Shown: in pieces, positions 1-11,860 of the stretch
Position numbering within the stretch: the stretch's first letter is position 1
Layout: each line of letters opens with the position of its first letter
From: Zanthoxylum bungeanum
Lineage: Eukaryota > Streptophyta > Magnoliopsida > Sapindales > Rutaceae
Length of the DNA stretch: 64,000 nucleotides
Direction of reading: 5' to 3'
Assembly: GCA_019454045.1 (NCBI GenBank)
Contig: SKCR01033648.1
Location: forward strand, 1 to 64,000
Program-made: the position numbers and the translations under genes
Notes under the pieces: generated by a model
Seen by the model: the letters and a program-made list of their open reading frames with translations, nothing else
Told to the model about the DNA's origin: nothing
The model's database searches: none

Positions 1-1045
1 ATTTTTCGAGTCAAATATCATCGGTGAATCTTTGGGAAGCAACCCAAGAGATACATGGATATGTTAGTAGTAAATACGGTCATCGGGCTATCCGAACACG
101 TGTGTACCCCGTACCACGCTCTTACCTATTTACAAGACATGGTTGGCTTCTAGCAAAGCATCGTGCCTACCCAATTCTCCAGAAATATTCAACGAGGAAT
201 ATATAATCTGTATCAGGCATAATATACTATGTATTGCGTAATATGATCCAGTATCAAATGTCACATGCTAAGCCTAGGGCTGGAATTGTGTATGCCCCGT
301 AGGAGGCATATATCAGATCACTAGCAACTAGTTTCTGTAATCGGATAATCATGACCTAGTCATATTATCCTGATAGCTACAGCATTTAAGAGTACTAGTT
401 TTATATCCTACGTGATCATCATCTCCATATGATTGAAGTGATACTTCCATCTTGACATCACACCCAATACACTATGATTCTAAGTAAACCCAGAAGAAGG
501 GTACACAGAACCCGTTAAAGCTCCGGACGACCAAAACCAAAGCGTACTAATTTTTGCAAGTATTAGCGATGCAAGTCTCAGATTAAGACCACATACACCT
601 ACCCTAATTCGGATTCCCATAGACATATAGTCATACTTCCAATGAGATTCTGATGGATCTATCCAGAATGAAGCTGTTCCCGATCCAACGGCTAACAGAA
701 CCTCCTATCACACTTGTATAAATATCCAATACTTAAATATATAAGAACTATGCTATTAAGCTTCCATAACGCGTACAAGTGTAATACCAGTCTATTCCAC
801 ATTATCGATGTCCAGTCTCGATAATACTACGACTAATGATGTTTAATGATTAAACCGTTCGGGGATTAATACTGTCTCATATCTTATTAATCCGGAACTA
901 ATCATATGGACTTTTATCAATTATATATCCAAGTAAATTAATTACAAAATGATAAAATAGCAATTTATTTTGTCACATAGTTAATTTGTACAAAAACACC
1001 ATGCCTTTTACAAATAGTGATGTTATGGGTCATAATTGTCTAACA
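1..1045 (-). mobile_element. 3' LTR of copia-A (partial)
   Basis: Direct repeat of 12703-13747, in the same orientation. On the minus strand it starts TGTTAGACAATTATG next to a polypurine tract. About 840 bases of the LTR must lie left of the window, judging from the 5' copy, which is 1887 bp long. Confidence 0.9.
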
Positions 1046-1056
1046 ATCTCCCTCTT
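1046..1056 (-). other. polypurine tract of copia-A
   Basis: On the minus strand this reads AAGAGGGAGAT and directly abuts the TGTTAG start of the 3' LTR. This is the expected place and composition for the plus-strand DNA primer of a copia element. Confidence 0.8.
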
Positions 1057-1059
1057 GGC

Positions 1060-2640
1060 TCATAGCCAATCACTCAAGTAGCTAACACCTGAACTATGTA
1101 CATGTCGCCCAAACTTTTGCTGAGAAATAGCTTTCGTCAGCGGATCTACAATGTTGTCATCTGAAGCGATCTTTTCGATCTTCATATTGCCACGATGTAT
1201 GATCTCACGAATTAGATGAAACCGTCGAAGTACATGCTTGGATCGTTGATGAGACTGTGGTTCTTTAGCCTGTGTTATAGCCTCGTTATTGTCACAATAC
1301 AAAGGTACGGGCTCAGCTGTTAACATAACTACTCCTAATCTAATTAGGAATTTACTTATCCAAACTGCTTATTTTGTTGCCTCAACTACAGCGATATATT
1401 TCGCTTCTATTGTTGAATCGACAACAGTCTCTTTCTTGGAGGATTTCCAGCTCACTGCTCCGTTGTTCAAACAAAATATGTACCTTGATTGCAACTTACA
1501 GTCGTCTTTATCGGTTTTGGAAACTTGCATTGGTGTACCCAGTTACCTCAAGTTCTCCTTCCCCATAGACTAAGAAAGCATCCTTAGTTCGTCTAAGATA
1601 TTTAAGGATGTTCGTAACAGTAATCCAGTGACCATCACATGGATCAGCCTGATAGTGACTACACATGCTCAAAGCATACGAGACATCAGGTCGCGTACAT
1701 ATCATGGCATACATGATCGATCTGACTACAGACGCGAACGGGATCCGATTCATTGCATCTCGATCATCTTTAGTTTTAGGACACATGTCCTTAGATTAAG
1801 AGACGCCATGTGACACTGGAAGTAGCCCCCTCTTAGACTGATCCATGTTGAATATATTCAACACTTTTTCAATGTACGAGCTCTGGGAGAGTCCAAGCAG
1901 CTTTCTAGATCTATCCCAGTAGATCCTTATTTCCAGAATAAAGGCTGTTTCTCTAAAGTCTTTCATGGAGAATTTTAATGAAAGCCAAGCTTTAACCGAT
2001 TGTAGCATGGGAATGTCATTGCCTAAAAGCAATACATCATCAACATATAGGACAACGAATGTCAGTGCGCTCCCACTAACCTTCTTATATACACAAGAAT
2101 CATCTTCGTTTTGAATGAAACCATATTCTTTTATGATCTCATCAAAACGTTGGTTCCAAAAACGCGATGCTTGCTTCAATCCATAAATGGATCGATTTAA
2201 CTTGCAAACCTTGTTTGCATATTTTGCCACGACAAAACCGTCAGGCTGTTACATATAAACATTCTCCAAAAGGTTTCCGTTAAGGAAAGCGATTTTGACG
2301 TCCATTTGCTATATTTCATAATCAAAATATGCAGCAATAGCAAGCATTATTTGAATAGATTTAATCATGGCAACATGTGAAAACGTTTAATTGTAATCGA
2401 CACCATTTCGTTGACGATACCTTTTCGCTACAAACCTAGCTTTGTACGTTTGTATGTTGCAACCATGTCTGTCTTTATTTTGAAGACCCATTTATAACCA
2501 ATAGGCTTAATGCCTTCTGGTGCATCAACCAGTGTCCAAACTTGGTTGGTATACATGAAATCCATTTCGAACTTCATGGCCTATTGCCATAAAGTGGAGT
2601 TGATACCTTGTATCACTTCCTCATACGTAACCGGTTTATC
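1060..2640 (-). pseudogene. copia-A reverse transcriptase and RNase H remnant
   Basis: The reverse transcriptase core lies at 1796-2230, where the catalytic YVDD is intact (2036-2047) after a SIYGLKQASR-type motif. A further reverse transcriptase stretch lies at 1508-1786 in another frame. RNase H lies at 1060-1326 and keeps the motifs YCDN and DNIVDPLTK. Upstream of 2230, similarity to the N-terminal part of the domain continues to about 2620 through several stops and frame changes. The segments cannot form one protein. The reading is secure for the family; the exact left and right limits are approximate. Confidence 0.88.
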
Positions 2641-5600
2641 TTCCTCAATGAGATTAATATCTACATGAGGTGAGATCAGAAACTCATACCTCTTAGGTTG
2701 TTTTCTGACTCTCTCCGACCTACGCGATTCTTGTGTATTAGAAGATTGTAGTACAGTCTCATCCTTGATGAACTGTTCGTGTTCCGTGAAGGGTTCGGTG
2801 TCAGGAACAGTATCACTCTGATTTTCATCGAGTTATACTTTCCTCCCACTTACCACAGCATTTAGGAATTCCTTTTTGAGGAAAATTGCATGGGGAGCAA
2901 CAAATACCTTGTTCTCTTATGGATTGTAGAAGTAATATCTTTTAGTTTCCCTAGGATAACCTACAAATAGGCACTTATCTGACTTGGGTTCAAGTTTGGT
3001 ACCATCCAAACGTTTAACGTATGCCCAGCATCCCCAAATTTTCAGGAATGAGAAACCTGGTTTCTTTCCTGTCCATATTTCATATGGAGTCTGTCCAACA
3101 GCCTTTGACGGAACCTTATTCAAAATAAGTATTGCACTATTCAATGCGTATCCCCATAAGGAAATTGGTAGCTCGGTGCGACTCATCATTGACCTTACCA
3201 TGTCCAACAAAGTTCGGTTTCTCCGTTCGGACACACCGTTCAATTGAGGTGTCCCGGGAGGAGTCCGCTGTGAAAGAATACCATATTCTTTCAGGTAATC
3301 GAGAAACTCATTGCTCCAGTATTCTCCACCATGGTCCGACAGTAATGTTTTAATATTTTTATCGGTCTGTTTTTCTACTTCGTGTCGAAACTCTCTGAAT
3401 TTCTCAAAAGTTTCTGACTTGTGTCTCATAAGATACACATAACCATAACATGATGCATCATCCATAAAGGTTACGAAATATTCATATCCACCTCTAGCCT
3501 GGCTAGACATGGGCCCGCATACTGTTGGAGCAGTTGTGGAACCCCTAGGGTCGGATCGGTGCCCTGGGCAGCGGAAATGGGTCTAACCCATGGATATCAA
3601 ATATAATTTTAAATCATTTAATGAAATACTATATTTCATTACGAGTGTATAGAAAAAAACCGGGACTGAAACGGAGTCCGGAAGCTCCCGAACGAAGGAA
3701 AACAAAATCAGCGCGCGTGAAGGGCGCCACGCTCGTGCACTACACGCGCTACAGTGTGCGCGGCACTGTAGCATGCAGCCCCTTTATTTTATTTATTTAT
3801 TTATTTAATTGCTTCCTTTTGCTTAGTAGCAGCTCTCATTCCAGAGAGCTGCAATAAGAGGGTTTATAACCCAATAAATTTTCGGCCATCCCTAAACACT
3901 TCAAAAACACCAATAATTAATTTTTAATTTCAAAACCAACATAAACACATGTTATAGAATAAAAATCTAGTTTTTAAAAATATCAAATATTTTTCCAAAA
4001 ACATAAATTTATTCTAAGTACGCATTAGCGTAAATTTTGAATCCATTACACAAACCATTTTAGAATCCCAATACGAAATATCCCGTGAACAATTCTAGTC
4101 CACCTAAAGGTGGTCAAGTGAATCTAGAATGGTAGCCATAACTCTAACCTTTAATTTAGAGTTCCAAACTCTTATTAATTATTCCATGTCTAACATGAAT
4201 ATTTTGACTTAATTACAAACATGTTGTGTTTATACTTCTAAAGTATCCTAACACAATTGATTAGCCTTATTCAACATTAAGCTATGTGATCATGCATCTA
4301 ATACACAAATAAACATAGCTTTGGAGAAGATCAACATTACCTAGTAAGCTTGATGCAAGATCCAATCTACTTCTCCTTGTTAAAATTGTTGGAGAACCTC
4401 CAAGGTGTGCAAGCTTGATTTCAAGATCCAATCTTGTTTCCAATGCTTCTAAGCTTCACTTCAAGATCCAATTTTGATTTCTCCTAGATGAAATGTTGTA
4501 GAGACCTCACTAGCTTCTCTAAACACTTCTCTAACTTAGGCTAATCTCTCAAGAATTTGCTTATGCTTGTATTTGAACTTATAATTAAAATCTTCTTAAA
4601 GCTTGTTATTTATAGCAAAACTTAGGCAATTTTTAATTAATAAAAGTTGTAATCAACTTTTAAGTGGGTTTAATCTAATTTGTCCAAATATGTATAATTA
4701 GGTGTGACTAATCTCCATTGTCTCCCACTTTAATTTAATACAATTAAATCAAGCCAAAGATTAAGAAATGGATTAGTTAAATGTTTGCCACCTTGATTTA
4801 ATCCAATTAAATCAAGCCAAAACCACATATTATTACATAATTACAATTACCATAATATCCTCAAATGGTAGAGATAATTATGATTTTACAATTAAGCCCT
4901 TGTGTAATTATTGAATTAATCTAATTAATCCAATTAGGTCAAAGTAAATAATCAATTTTATTCAATAACACTTGATTATCTTAGTTGATAATTATAATAT
5001 CGAATATTATATTTTATCAAAAATAATCGGCTACCCAAGTGCTCAACGAGTACACTTCATATTGGGACTCTCTAAGTTCAGACACGTTCTTCATATAAGC
5101 CTAGCTAATATGTAAGCAATTCGGCCACCTCTGAATTCACGAAGAACACGAACAAACTTTATGAACTATACAAGTCGAGGTCATCACATATGTTTAACAA
5201 TCCCTTGGTCGTAGGCTATCCGAGTTGTGCTTAGGAAACATAGAATATACCGTCAAGTTTCCAAGACGCACATCTCATGTCGACATGTCCATGATTCTTC
5301 ATAACTGATGCGATCCACCCTAGGTGATCGACTTTGGCCAAAGATTTAAGAATCGTGACTTTACTAACATGGATACCTATAGCCCTTATGGTACACATAC
5401 GGGCCGACAGATCCTATCTTGCATCGCATTTGATTACTGAGTGCATCGGTCCACACCCAATGAACATCTAGAGGCCAGACCATGAAAGGTTTCTGACATA
5501 CATGGCATCTAAGTGTGGAGGATCTCACACAAAATCAATGATATCCTATAGTCAAAGGATTACATATGCTACTCGACTCGAGGAAATTCATATTGACGAT

Positions 5601-6180
5601 GGTATGTACTTCCAACTATTAGGAATCACCAATGAGTCATTCAGTATTCGCTCTAACGAATACCCACATGTCTATACGAGTTTCCAAAACTCATGGTACA
5701 TCGCATTAAACCATTGGAACTCCAATTCCAATATACGACATGTGCTAGTCTTCTAGGTTATAGGAATTCGACCGTATACCAAAACCAACGACTAGGAATA
5801 TTTACTTTAAGAATAGTTTACACCTAGTGTCAAAACTATTCTAAGGTCAATGTCATTCTTAGCATAAAGATCCATCAATTTAATACGCGTAATGACAATA
5901 CCATTAATATGGTATGAAATGAAAAATGTAGTTATTTTATTAATAAATAATAAAATGTACAATTCGGATTGGCACTCCAAGCACCAACTCCATCACATAC
6001 GTCACTATGAACGAGGGCTAACAGTTCAGAGGCATGTACACCTTTACCGCTAAAAGGCGTTTTAGGCATTTTGCCTAATAAACAAGATTCACAGACGTCA
6101 TATTAATTAGGATCAAATCCATCCAAGTATCCACTCTTCGAAAGTGTGGATATACGAGTCTTGTTAATGTGTCCCAGACG
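2641..6180 (-). pseudogene. copia-A integrase, split by a solo LTR
   Basis: The main part is the 197-codon frame at 2917-3510. The N-terminal piece lies on the other side of the solo LTR, at about 6001-6180, and contains the paired Cys of the integrase zinc finger. Removing 3523-5995 and one copy of the CATAC duplication restores a continuous frame, so the LTR landed inside a codon run of an existing integrase. Of the catalytic D,D,E residues, the second Asp (SDHGGEY) and the Glu (NGVSERRNR) are in the main frame; the first Asp is just before the LTR. A TAA stop at about 6103 and decay after 2917 also disable it. Confidence 0.88.
3523..5995 (-). mobile_element. copia-type solo LTR inside the copia-A integrase
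   Basis: On the minus strand it begins TGATGGAGTTGG and ends CTCCAACA. It is flanked by an exact 5-bp duplication, CATAC (3518-3522 and 5996-6000, plus-strand sense). Its first part (5995 down to about 5200) resembles the copia-C LTR at 53923-54753, including the segment read in plus sense at 5502-5756. Its region near 5040-5060 matches 56195-56225. No internal retroviral-type genes are present between the ends, so it is a solo LTR of 2473 bp. The insertion postdates copia-A. Confidence 0.9.
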
Positions 6181-6640
6181 ACAATACCACATATAAGTTC
6201 CATCTGTGTTACTCAATTTGAGCCTTTTGTTTGTCATATTATATGTTTGAGATTCATTTATATTAAAAATATAAAGACCATTATTTACATTAGCTGTACA
6301 TATCTCAAAATCATCTTTATAAACAAAAACCCAGTGTTCCGAAATACAAAGGTATACCCGCATCAGGTTAAACAAGATACAGAGATAATATTTCTAGTCA
6401 AAATAGGTACATAATAACAGTCATCTAATGTAAGTACATGCCCCGAGGGTAAATTCAAAACATAGGTCCCTACAGCCAAAACAGCGACTCTCGTCCCATT
6501 TTCGACTCGCAGGTCGATCTCTCCTGAAGTCAGTATCCTGCTAATCTACAGATCCTGCACATCAGTACATATGTGAGTACCACATCTAGAATCAAAAATC
6601 CAATTTTTAAAACCAGTAGTGGATATGTTTATTTCAATAA
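6181..6640 (-). pseudogene. copia-A protease and pre-integrase region
   Basis: The stretch at 6103-6375 carries the WYCRLGHIN-type motif of the GAG-pre-integrase domain, with the conserved His pair. The aspartic protease lies around 6585-6593, where the usual Asp-Ser-Gly of the active site reads Asp-Ser-Arg, within WIFDSRCGTHIC. In-frame stops occur at about 6546 and between the two parts. A processed, active protease is not expected. Confidence 0.82.
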
Positions 6641-7520
6641 CAAACATACATGAAGCCGGAGTCTCGCACATCTTCATTTCCTTCATGTGCGCATTGTACT
6701 CACGAAAGTCATGCTTCCAGTGACCCCATTTGCCACAGTATAGGCAGACATCTTGGGATTTTTCCTTAATTTTCCCAGAAGACTGTGATGATTTGGCCTT
6801 GCCCTTCTTTTTCTTCTTCTTCACACCTCCAGAAGCCTTCAGCCAAGCCTTGGCCTTCTGAGATGTCGAAGTAAGATGTGCCTTATGCTTCTTGCCTTTC
6901 AGAAGCTCTGGCTCTACCTCTTTCAGCATTTCCATCAACTCTCCAAAAGTCTTTTCTTGGTTCATCATATTATAGTTCATGATGAACCCGCCCCAGCTAT
7001 CAGGCAGAGACTGTAAGATCAAATCTATGGAAGTCTCAGCCTCGAAGGTAATGCCCATCTGACCTAGATTTTCGATGTCAGTAATCATCTGCGACACATG
7101 GTGCTCGACAGATGTACCCTCTGACATACGAGATCGAAAGAGCTTCTTTTGCAATTCCTACATCTGAGATCTAAGGTTAGATCTGTGGAGGTCCTTCAAT
7201 TTTAGCATCATGTTATAAGAATCTAATCCTTTGTTCTGACGATGAAATTGAGGAGTCATTGCGGCAAGCATAACAGATTGAGCAGTTGATTTATCATCAC
7301 TATGAGTCTTCCAAAGCTCATGCTCAACTGGCTGCTCAATTCCAGGGTCATGCCCGAGAGGTTTCTCTATGACATAGAGTAATTTCTCAGCCCCTAGGAC
7401 TATCATGAGGATCATCTCCCAATCTGAAAAATTGGAGCTGTTAAAGACATTATCGCCCATGATGATGTCTCTAACGCTAATCTTTCTAGCCATCTCGATT
7501 GCAATAGTCCAACTATCCAA
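6640..7520 (-). pseudogene. copia-A gag with degenerate zinc knuckle
   Basis: Two frame-compatible pieces (7158-7520 and 6546-7154) are separated by a single TAG at 7155-7157. The N-terminal piece starts at the ATG at 7520 and has the copia gag look (FSDWEMI...). The second has a UBN2-type helical region, a lysine-rich run and a zinc knuckle, CLYCGKWGHWKHD. In that knuckle the last Cys of CX2CX4HX4C is replaced by Asp. Nearby plus-strand frames are shadows. Confidence 0.85.
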
Positions 7521-8540
7521 TCGACGATATCGGGTACACTCAAAATCTAATGGTTACTATAGTCCAACTATATAACTAACTACAAGTGGAGTAGTTATGG
7601 TTCAGTCCAACTGTTCAAAGAAAATAATAAAATATTTGTCCAACTAATATAAATATATAACGACGAAAAAATAAAGCGCACATTTAGCAAGTATTAAACG
7701 AAATTGCAAATTTAATACTAGCCTCCCACTATTTTTCGGCGAGCCTCTAACCCTCTGTTGAGTACTCGGGAAACCCAGTTTCCTAGTGGGCCATGATCCC
7801 GTTAAATAACACACAACCTTGACTTTGGCCAACAAGCTGTATGAAACTTAACTAGGTAGATCTCTAAGATCAATTGGATCCCATCCAATTTCTAGATCCG
7901 GTAGGTGGACCTCCAAGTCCAAAATATATATCCAATATATATATCCTAACATTTTCCTCTGAATCAAGTAAGCCTTGACTTTGGCTCAACAAGCTTAATG
8001 ATTCCAGTTAAGCGTGACCCATTGACAGTGAAAAAGCTTTATAATCCACGTCGATGAATAAGAAGTGACCTTGACTTTGGCCAACAAGTCACAATTGCCC
8101 AAGACATGTGATACATAACAAAGCCTTTGTGGTTCAAACACATCCTCGATGGACAATGATCCTGACTTTGGCCAACAAATCAAAACCAATCTTGGATCTT
8201 GAGAAAGAACCACTCAATGGAAGGAAAAACGCTTAATATTGAAGTGAGGGTTTTTCGCGTAAATTGGAAACCAATTTATTATCTTTGATTAGGTCTCATC
8301 ATACACCCTTAAACATGCATTCTAAAAGCATAATAAGGCGCGATTAAAATTAATAATGATATGCGGATGAATATATAATACAATTTGTTCCTAGAATAAA
8401 TCTCTCTATTTCTTCTCTCTCGCTAGCATTTTACATACTTCTACCCAATTACATAATACATTAAAGAAACCTCATTTACATTGAGGGGAATTAGTGAGAA
8501 GATAAATATAAAGAGATAATGAGGTGAAAGGCTGGACATG
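7521..8540 (-). other. copia-A leader, gag-proximal part, with a dispersed 18-20 bp repeat
   Basis: No coding sequence is supported. The motif CTTGACTTTGGCCAACAAG, or a close variant, occurs at about 7817, 7973, 8069 and 8160, so the spacings are 156, 96 and 91 bp. A short TTTGG/CCAA inverted element sits inside it. The stretch from 8220 to 8540 shows nothing else I can name. Confidence 0.55.
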
Positions 8541-9209
8541 TGTAGGACACAGATGTTGGACGACGCTGTTCCGGGTTCGCGGCCCGTTCGGGAGTACGGA
8601 GTAGCCCACGGGGGAACTAAACCGGAGAAATAACATGAATTCGCCACCCGGTGTGAACCGGGAAAATGATTTAAGGCCGCACTCACCCCTCGCAAGGGAA
8701 GACCTCAAACCGTTAGGTTCGGAATAGTCCTTTACTTATGCCACTTGTAATGATATGATTTGTGCAATAATCTAACCAAGCCTAAGCAACGTATATTTCC
8801 AAGGATAATATACTCTTAAGTTCGCATGTATAAAATGAATCATCATAATTCCAAACATACGATATCACACAATAATCTCATGAACATGTTGAATCATCAA
8901 ACACGAAAGATAAATAACAACATAAACATAAACATAAAGAAACACCTATTGCGAATGGAGATAACAAGATCATGCATAGAGGAATAACATGCTAATGGCT
9001 AAATCATGCTTGAGAAACAAGTAATATCCTAACGACCTAATCATGCTTGAACACAATCTTGCGAACACATCAAATAGATGAATGCGGCAATACAAATGGA
9101 TGATAACAGCAAAAGTGTCAATAATGGAATGGCATGGTTAATTACATAATACAAGAGAAATCACCCAAGAAGCAATCATGCATGAAATGTGATGAAAAGG
9201 AACTAGTTC

Positions 9210-9540
9210 AGTGTATGTGCGTTCGTGTAGCGTTTGAAAATGCGTTCGAACGGTAAACAGAAGGTTCGAGTTCGTATAACATTTGATAACGCGTTCGAAC
9301 GGGACAAAACCTGATGAAACAAAATGCATGCGCATTCGAGTAGCGTTCGTAAACGCGTTCGAACGGTAAACAGAAGGTTCGCATTCGTATAGCGTTTGAG
9401 AACACGTTCGAACGGGACAAGACCTGAAGAAACAAAATACATGTGCATTCGAGTAGCGTTCGTAAATGCGTTCGAATGGGAAATAAAAGGTTCGCGTTCG
9501 TATAGCGTTCGAGAACGCGTTCGAACGGGACATGACCTGA
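9210..9540. repeat. tandem repeat, about 118-bp units built on TTCGAACG palindromes
   Basis: Nearly three units. Each contains two half-units of about 60 bp with a GCGTTCGAACGG-like core and a downstream GGTTCG. Related GTTCGAACG cores recur at about 10480-10550 in the same LTR. Long frames on the minus strand here (9138-9677) are by-products of the repeat. Confidence 0.8.
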
Positions 9541-9639
9541 TGCATGATAGATGACGCAAACACATACACAGATGCACAATGTAGGACCCCGTGTGCCCGA
9601 TTGAACTCATTCCCATTCAATTGAGTATACATCGTCCGA

Positions 9640-10005
9640 CGCGGTAAAACATCGTGGTAAAGGTAGCCTTTAAGCATTTTCCCTCGAATATAGGACCTTT
9701 AATCCACCCTAGTTAGCCCATGTGCACTAGAATGCAATACATGAGTAAATAGAGCAATGATATGCAAAAGGTCAATGACATAACAAAAGGCGAGGCAAAA
9801 CATCGTGGTAAAGGTAGCCTTTTAGGCATTTTCCCTCGAATAGAGGACCTTTAATCCACCCTAGTTAGCCCATGAGCATTGTATTACTATGTATACAAAT
9901 GAATAAGACAATGATGTGGAACTCCGTATGTCCGATTAAACATATCTCATATTCAATCAAACATACTTCGTCCGGCGCGGCAAAACATCGTGGTAAAGGT
10001 AGTAC
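9640..10005. repeat. direct repeats containing ACATCGTGGTAAAGGTAG
   Basis: The core occurs at about 9647, 9800 and 9985. The first two copies share a longer stretch (about 90 bp, through TAGTTAGCCCATG). The phrase around GTATACATCGTCCGACGCGG is also echoed near 9960-9980. Confidence 0.7.
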
Positions 10006-10704
10006 AGAGATGAGGAGAAGGCTTACTGTTTTAGGGGTGTGAGTTTCGGCTGTAGTAGAGAGATGAGGAGAAGAGAATTCTTTTTTTTTTGTGCTTGTTC
10101 TTGTGTTATGCGTGAATGGACCAGGGGAGGTGAATGTTGGTTTTGTGTTTCTTTTATAGGCAAAGGCTAGGGTGAATCCATGTTTGAAAAGGAATAAGAT
10201 TTGTGTAATAAAAGGGATACCATTTAATTAGTGTCACACAAGGAAAAAATATATTTAATTGGGGACATGTTTTGGTTTAATTAGGAAGATCATATATTTG
10301 ATTTGTTTCATTTAGGTATGTGAATTATTTAAATTGGGATGTGATTTATTTAATTTAGGAATGATATTATTTTAATTTGTGACATGTGTTTTAAATATTT
10401 TAATTATTTTGGGTGGGTTTTGGTGGGCTAATTGGGCTTGGGCGTGAGGCTAGCAACAAAACCAGAAGTACCGACACCGTTCGAACGCTGCACGAACGCC
10501 CGCAATATGCTTGACGTTCGAACGTGTTCACGAACGCAGCACGAACGAAAGCAGTGAACATGTGAATTGAATCTGATGACATACTTATTCTGAATTTCCA
10601 CTTCCGACATTCGTTTCCCGCGAATTTCGCAACCTAAAGAGTAGTGCCTCCGTACGAGACTCATCATTGGGACTTATATGTAAAAATGCAGTGCCTACAA
10701 CATG

Positions 10705-11840
10705 CAGGTCCAATTTAAATAAATTCCAAATTTACAACAATTTACAAAATTTCCCCCACCCATCTAGTATCCATCCGATATACATTATTCATACAAATAC
10801 ATCCAAATATTCACACAAAGCATGTTGTCAATCAATCTAATCCAATTAATTAATCTTTGATTAATGACCATCCAATTTTCATACAATGATTTGATTTGTG
10901 CGACTCCAACTCGTTTAAGAATAAATACTCGAAGTACGTATTCTTGAATTATATCGAACTATAATTTTAAATCCAATTTAAATTGTATCCAATACTAATT
11001 CATATTTAATTCCAAATTAAATAATTACACTTTTAATAGTGCCTTTTAGACTTGGATTCCAAATCCAATCTAAATGGGTCTCAAAGGCCTAATTAGCATC
11101 AAATGCTAATTCAATTAAAGTCCAATGGGCTTTCAATTAATTCTTTAGGCATAGGCTTTGGCCATTATGGATCCAACCCAAAAGCCTTGGCTCATTTAAG
11201 AATCACCTTTTGCCAAAAATCAATTTAGGCTCATTAGGCCCAATTAAAATTTTAAAGGCCCATAAGTTGTATTTTGGACTTTATGGAAATGGTTTTAGGC
11301 CCAATTGGATACTTGGCCCAACCAAGCCCATTATCCCAAATACAACAAATTAAATTAATATATTATTCCAAATTACATATTAATCCAATTAAAGTGTAAT
11401 AGGCATAATTAATTAATCTAATATTTCTAAAATATCAATTAATCTAGTTAATCATATTTAATTCTCAAATTCATGTCCAACACAAAATTGAGGCAAAATC
11501 AATCCATTCAACATGCTATAACTCACGGCATTAGGCCAAAATAAATCCAATTTTGATTTCAATCTTATTAAATCAACAATCAATATTCATTTCATGCCAT
11601 TAACATATTCAATTGTTAAATTTCAAAAATTCACCATGAGAGCTCCTAGAGTTATGTTCGACCAAGTGAGGAAATTTAGGGAAAATTAATCTAATCATTT
11701 TTCACAAATCCAATGATGCACAACCCTTAGTTATCATCATCTAATCACAACCAAACAATCAATTTTGAATTTAGACATGCTCCAAGTAAAATTCCCAATT
11801 CAAGTATATAAACCCTAGAAATTAAAATCAAGTTTAGGTG
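10705..11840 (-). other. copia-A leader, PBS-proximal part
   Basis: AT-rich sequence with many short TCCAATTTAA-like phrases and no supported gene. It joins 8540 once the solo LTR and one ACATG are removed, giving a leader of roughly 2.2 kb. That is long for a copia element, so further unrecognised insertions are possible. Confidence 0.5.
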
Positions 11841-11853
11841 GCTCATGATACCA
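11841..11853 (-). other. primer-binding site of copia-A
   Basis: The minus strand reads TGGTATCATGAGC, close to the initiator-methionine tRNA complement TGGTATCAGAGC used by most plant copia elements. It lies seven bases inside the 5' LTR end. Confidence 0.75.
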
Positions 11854-11860
11854 TTATTAG

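Larger units (their letters stand above)
8541..10699 (+). mobile_element. solo LTR inside the copia-A leader
   Basis: The ends are TGTAGGACAC and CAGTGCCTACA, so the termini form the inverted pair TGTAGG/CCTACA. They are flanked by an exact 5-bp duplication, ACATG (8536-8540 and 10700-10704). The length is 2159 bp. No gag-pol sequence lies between the ends. It contains two tandem-repeat zones (9210-9540 and 9640-10005). The superfamily is not certain; size and termini fit gypsy. Orientation is not established. Confidence 0.82.

Noticed and set aside
9138..9677. Three overlapping minus-strand frames with repeated NAFTNATRMRM-like text
   Set aside because: They are translations of the 118-bp tandem repeat in different frames.
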